A stretch of 64,000 nt of DNA. Origin: Paenirhodobacter populi. GTDB taxonomy: Bacteria > Pseudomonadota > Alphaproteobacteria > Rhodobacterales > Rhodobacteraceae. Below, one piece after another: positions 61,486 to 64,000 of the stretch. Under the pieces are notes generated by a model. It was not told the DNA's origin and ran no database searches. It saw only the letters and a list, made by a program, of their open reading frames with translations. The DNA lies in contig NZ_SAUZ01000004.1 in assembly GCF_004022215.1 (NCBI RefSeq), forward strand, positions 62,001 through 126,000, in the 5' to 3' direction. Every line of letters begins with the position of its first letter. Positions within the stretch are counted from its first letter, which is position 1. Position numbers and translations under genes: made by a program.

Positions 61486-64000
61486 CTATGCTCTCAATGA
61501 AAGTGGCGATAGACAGGCGTTTTGCACGCTCAGCACGCTTGGATGCCGACCTTAATGGAACACCGCCCCTCGTTGGCTATGTGCTGCAAGGAACAGCCGC
61601 AAAGGCACTAACCGTCCTTGCGGAGAGCCAGATTGAGAGCCAGCAGGGGGCGTTTACTTGGACCGGCCCCTATGGCGGGGGCAAATCCAGCGCTGCACTG
61701 CTGCTCGCAAATCTTGTTGCCGGGCATCGACAGAATATGAAAGTCGCCAAGCAGATCGCAGGCTCCGCGCTGAGCGATCTGTACGCGAAGGCGTTTCCGA
61801 AGCGTGGAGGTGAATGGCGAGTCGTCGCTGTGACCGGCGGCAGGGTCCGATTGCGCGATGCTATCGCCGATGCCAGTGCAAGAACCTTCGATTGGGATGC
61901 AGAGCAGCTAGCAAATGCAAGGACAACGGACAGCGCATTGATAGATGCACTGCTACCAAATGAGCCGCAACAGGTGAGCGGAACCCTAGTCATCCTGGAT
62001 GAGCTCGGGAAGATGCTGGAACACGAGGCGCTAGAAGGTGGTGATGTCCAACTGCTCCAAGATCTGGCCGAACGGGCGTCCCGTAGTAACGGGCGCTTGG
62101 TTGTTATCGGCATCCTTCATCAATCCTTCGAGCAATATGCAGCCCGTGCTGCTCGTGACGCTCGACAAGAGTGGGCCAAGGTCCAAGGACGATATCAGGA
62201 TATTGCATTCCTAAGTGGCGCCGATGAGACGGTTGCGCTTCTTGGGCGCGCAATCGCAAGTGATCCACCGCCATCCGCCTTAGAGCGGGCCCGGATCGTT
62301 GCGGAAGCCGTATCGAAACGGCGCCCCACCGAAGCAGGTATTCTGGCCGCTGCCTTGGCCGATACATGGCCCCTAAACCCTGTGACCGCTCTGCTCCTCG
62401 GTCCAGTGTCACGTGCGCGCTTCGCACAAAACGAGCGAAGCGTTTTTGGATTCCTGAGTTCAGCTGAACCCTCGGGCTTCCAACAGTTTCTTGCCGAAAC
62501 CAAAGTGGGTAAGGGAACATACGATCCCTCAGTTCTTTGGGATTACCTAGCGTCCAATTTCGGGATGACATTGGCCAGTGGCCCCGATGGCAGTCGCTTC
62601 AGTCTCGCTTTCGAGGCGATCGAACGCGCAGGCGCTAAAGGCGGAGGCCTTCATGTCGCCCTCACCAAGTCGGCAGCGGTTATTGAGTTCTTCCGCAACG
62701 GATCTGGCGTTGCATTGGCTGATGACTTTATCGCTGCAGCACTTCCAACGGCGGGCAACCTCGAGCTAGCCGCCGCCATCAAGGACTTGCTGGACTGGGC
62801 TATCCTCATCCGTCAACCTCGTTTGGGTGGCTACGCTCTTTTCGCCGGAAGTGACTTTGATCTGGACGACGCCGTTGGGCGTGCAATTACCCCAATCGAC
62901 AATCGACAGCTTGAAAGTATCCCTCACCGAGCAGGCTTCGGCTTTGCGACAGCCAAGCGCCACTACTTCGTAACTGGAACGCTACGCAACTTCGAAATTG
63001 TCCTTCAGGTTGCAGGCACGGGCGATACGGCCAAAGTGCTGTCTGAAACCCTGCTCTCCCGCAAGGAACACGGCAGCGGCGTTCTTGCACTCATGCTGGG
63101 TGATGGCACTCTAACATCCCACGAACTGGATGACTTGGCTAAAAGCACGGCCAAACTGCTCAACGGCAAGAATCGCGCCGTAGCCATTGGAGCCGCTGCC
63201 GACAGCCTTGCCTTGCGCACGATCGCGTCGGAGTTACTGGCTGTGGAGCGCGTGATCCGCGATCATCCACAGCTAGAGGGAGATCGTATTGCACGTCGTG
63301 AAGTTGCGGCGCGCCACTCTCTTTGTGTTGACGAATTACATCGCAGTCTCGAAGCAGCACTCGAGACTGCGCGCTGGATTCTGGCGCCCGCACCTGAGAA
63401 ATCCTGGCAAGAACCTCTTGCAGTAGTTGCAAGTGCATTGGCTGATGCAGCATACCCGTCAGCTCCGATCCTCAAGAGCGAACTCCTCCAGCGGGACAAG
63501 CCGTCATCGAATGCCAACGCCGCATTGCGCGATCTCGCGTATGCGATGGTTAACCGACCCGCAGAGGAAAACCTCGGCATAACAGGATATCCTGCCGAGC
63601 TCGGCTTGTACCTCACAGTCCTAAAACCATTCGGTCTTCACCGTGTGAGAGCAGGTGGAGAATTCACTTTTGGTGACCCGGATCTAAGCGAAGCAGGGCA
63701 ATCATTACAGGCTGCCTGGAGCCTTCTCGATGATGTTGGAGCAAATGGCTTAGACGCCGTTTTTAGCCAGTGGTCCCTACCACCCTTTGGAATCAAAGCC
63801 GGCGTAATGCCGCTTCTTGCCCTTGCTTATATGATGTCCAGACGCGAAAGCGTCGCGGTCTACATCGATGGTGTATATCAAACTGCGATCAATGAGGTGG
63901 TCGTAGATAAGCTGCTTCAGAGACCCTCTGAGTTCCGTTTGCGGCGCGTGGACAGGTCCGTTCGCGAAACCGCGTTTCTCAGCGGCTTGGGTGAGCGCCT
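61482..64000 (+). CDS. Large P-loop ATPase (3' end outside window)
   Basis: The ATG at 61482 overlaps the DUF4007 stop; 839 codons are in the window without a stop and the gene runs off the end. Walker A GPYGGGKSS at residues 62-70 and a Walker B-like VILDELGKML at 170-179 identify the ATPase; the rest is helical with no further domain I recognise. The size (over 840 residues) fits the defence-type ATPases that accompany DUF4007 and sulfur-modification proteins, or a BrxC-like protein. Neighbours after 64000 would decide its system. Confidence 0.85.
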   Translation, partial: MTMLSMKVAIDRRFARSARLDADLNGTPPLVGYVLQGTAAKALTVLAESQIESQQGAFTWTGPYGGGKSSAALLLANLVAGHRQNMKVAKQIAGSALSDLYAKAFPKRGGEWRVVAVTGGRVRLRDAIADASARTFDWDAEQLANARTTDSALIDALLPNEPQQVSGTLVILDELGKMLEHEALEGGDVQLLQDLAERASRSNGRLVVIGILHQSFEQYAARAARDARQEWAKVQGRYQDIAFLSGADETVALLGRAIASDPPPSALERARIVAEAVSKRRPTEAGILAAALADTWPLNPVTALLLGPVSRARFAQNERSVFGFLSSAEPSGFQQFLAETKVGKGTYDPSVLWDYLASNFGMTLASGPDGSRFSLAFEAIERAGAKGGGLHVALTKSAAVIEFFRNGSGVALADDFIAAALPTAGNLELAAAIKDLLDWAILIRQPRLGGYALFAGSDFDLDDAVGRAITPIDNRQLESIPHRAGFGFATAKRHYFVTGTLRNFEIVLQVAGTGDTAKVLSETLLSRKEHGSGVLALMLGDGTLTSHELDDLAKSTAKLLNGKNRAVAIGAAADSLALRTIASELLAVERVIRDHPQLEGDRIARREVAARHSLCVDELHRSLEAALETARWILAPAPEKSWQEPLAVVASALADAAYPSAPILKSELLQRDKPSSNANAALRDLAYAMVNRPAEENLGITGYPAELGLYLTVLKPFGLHRVRAGGEFTFGDPDLSEAGQSLQAAWSLLDDVGANGLDAVFSQWSLPPFGIKAGVMPLLALAYMMSRRESVAVYIDGVYQTAINEVVVDKLLQRPSEFRLRRVDRSVRETAFLSGLGER

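Noticed and set aside
1-64000. CRISPR arrays, rRNA, tRNA, plasmid replication genes
   Set aside because: No regularly spaced direct repeats, rRNA/tRNA-like sequence, rep, par or integrase genes were recognised by reading; a tRNA scan was not possible.

Overview
The window is GC-rich bacterial DNA (roughly 60-65% G+C by eye). Gene content suggests an alphaproteobacterium, most likely of the Rhodobacterales/Paracoccus type: many LysR regulators, two membrane PQQ sugar-type dehydrogenases, a proteobacterial 3-oxoadipyl-CoA thiolase, an OmpV/MipA porin and an RND pump. No rRNA, tRNA or marker gene is present, so this is inference. The density of small regulator/enzyme divergons, a broken oxidoreductase gene and insertion-sequence debris suggest an accessory region or secondary replicon.

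Layout. 1-6.8 kb: a beta-oxidation-type catabolic block (end of a Zn alcohol dehydrogenase, 3-oxoadipyl-CoA thiolase, hydratase/3-hydroxyacyl-CoA dehydrogenase, semialdehyde dehydrogenase, acyl-CoA dehydrogenase). Together these could take an omega-hydroxy acid or dicarboxylate through an oxoadipyl-type intermediate. 7-8.7 kb: an AcoR-like Fis-type regulator whose AAA+ domain lacks the sigma-54 contact loop. 8.7-13.5 kb: a tightly overlapping operon of two luciferase-like flavin monooxygenases and two paralogous TIM-barrel isomerases, divergent from a LysR gene with a clear dyad. 13.5-16.2 kb: TetR and FUSC-type exporter. 16.4-20 kb: a quinone/catechol detoxification set (DoxX, WrbA, ring-cleaving dioxygenase) divergent from LysR. 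20.3-22.8 kb and 43.8-46.3 kb: two PQQ membrane dehydrogenases. 22.8-24.3 kb: gene-poor DNA with two opposed IS3-family remnants. 24.3-29.4 kb: F420-reductase-like protein, two convergent LysR genes, a tautomerase, a secreted hydrolase and a broken Gfo/Idh/MocA gene. 29.4-40.6 kb: TetR, operator, then a long efflux operon combining a YhiI-RbbA-YhhJ-like ABC set with an RND adaptor and pump. 40.8-43.6 kb: ArsR/old-yellow-enzyme divergon, cupin, monooxygenase. 46.6-51.4 kb: an osmoprotectant (YehZYXW-type) ABC operon that ends in an alcohol-dehydrogenase-like gene. 51.6-54 kb: LysR/tautomerase divergon and a LysE exporter.

54.8-64 kb is the most unusual part and runs off the end of the window. 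It is a same-strand cluster with mostly ATGA-overlapping genes and visibly lower G+C: a protein with two GHKL ATPase modules (Hsp90-like at the N-terminus, histidine-kinase-like at the C-terminus), a receiver-like protein whose receiver fold is split by a roughly 100-residue insertion, a cysteine desulfurase, a DUF4007-like protein and a large P-loop ATPase. I read this as a candidate defence or DNA-sulfur-modification island with a built-in two-component-like sensor. The assignment is inference; the decisive neighbours lie beyond position 64000.
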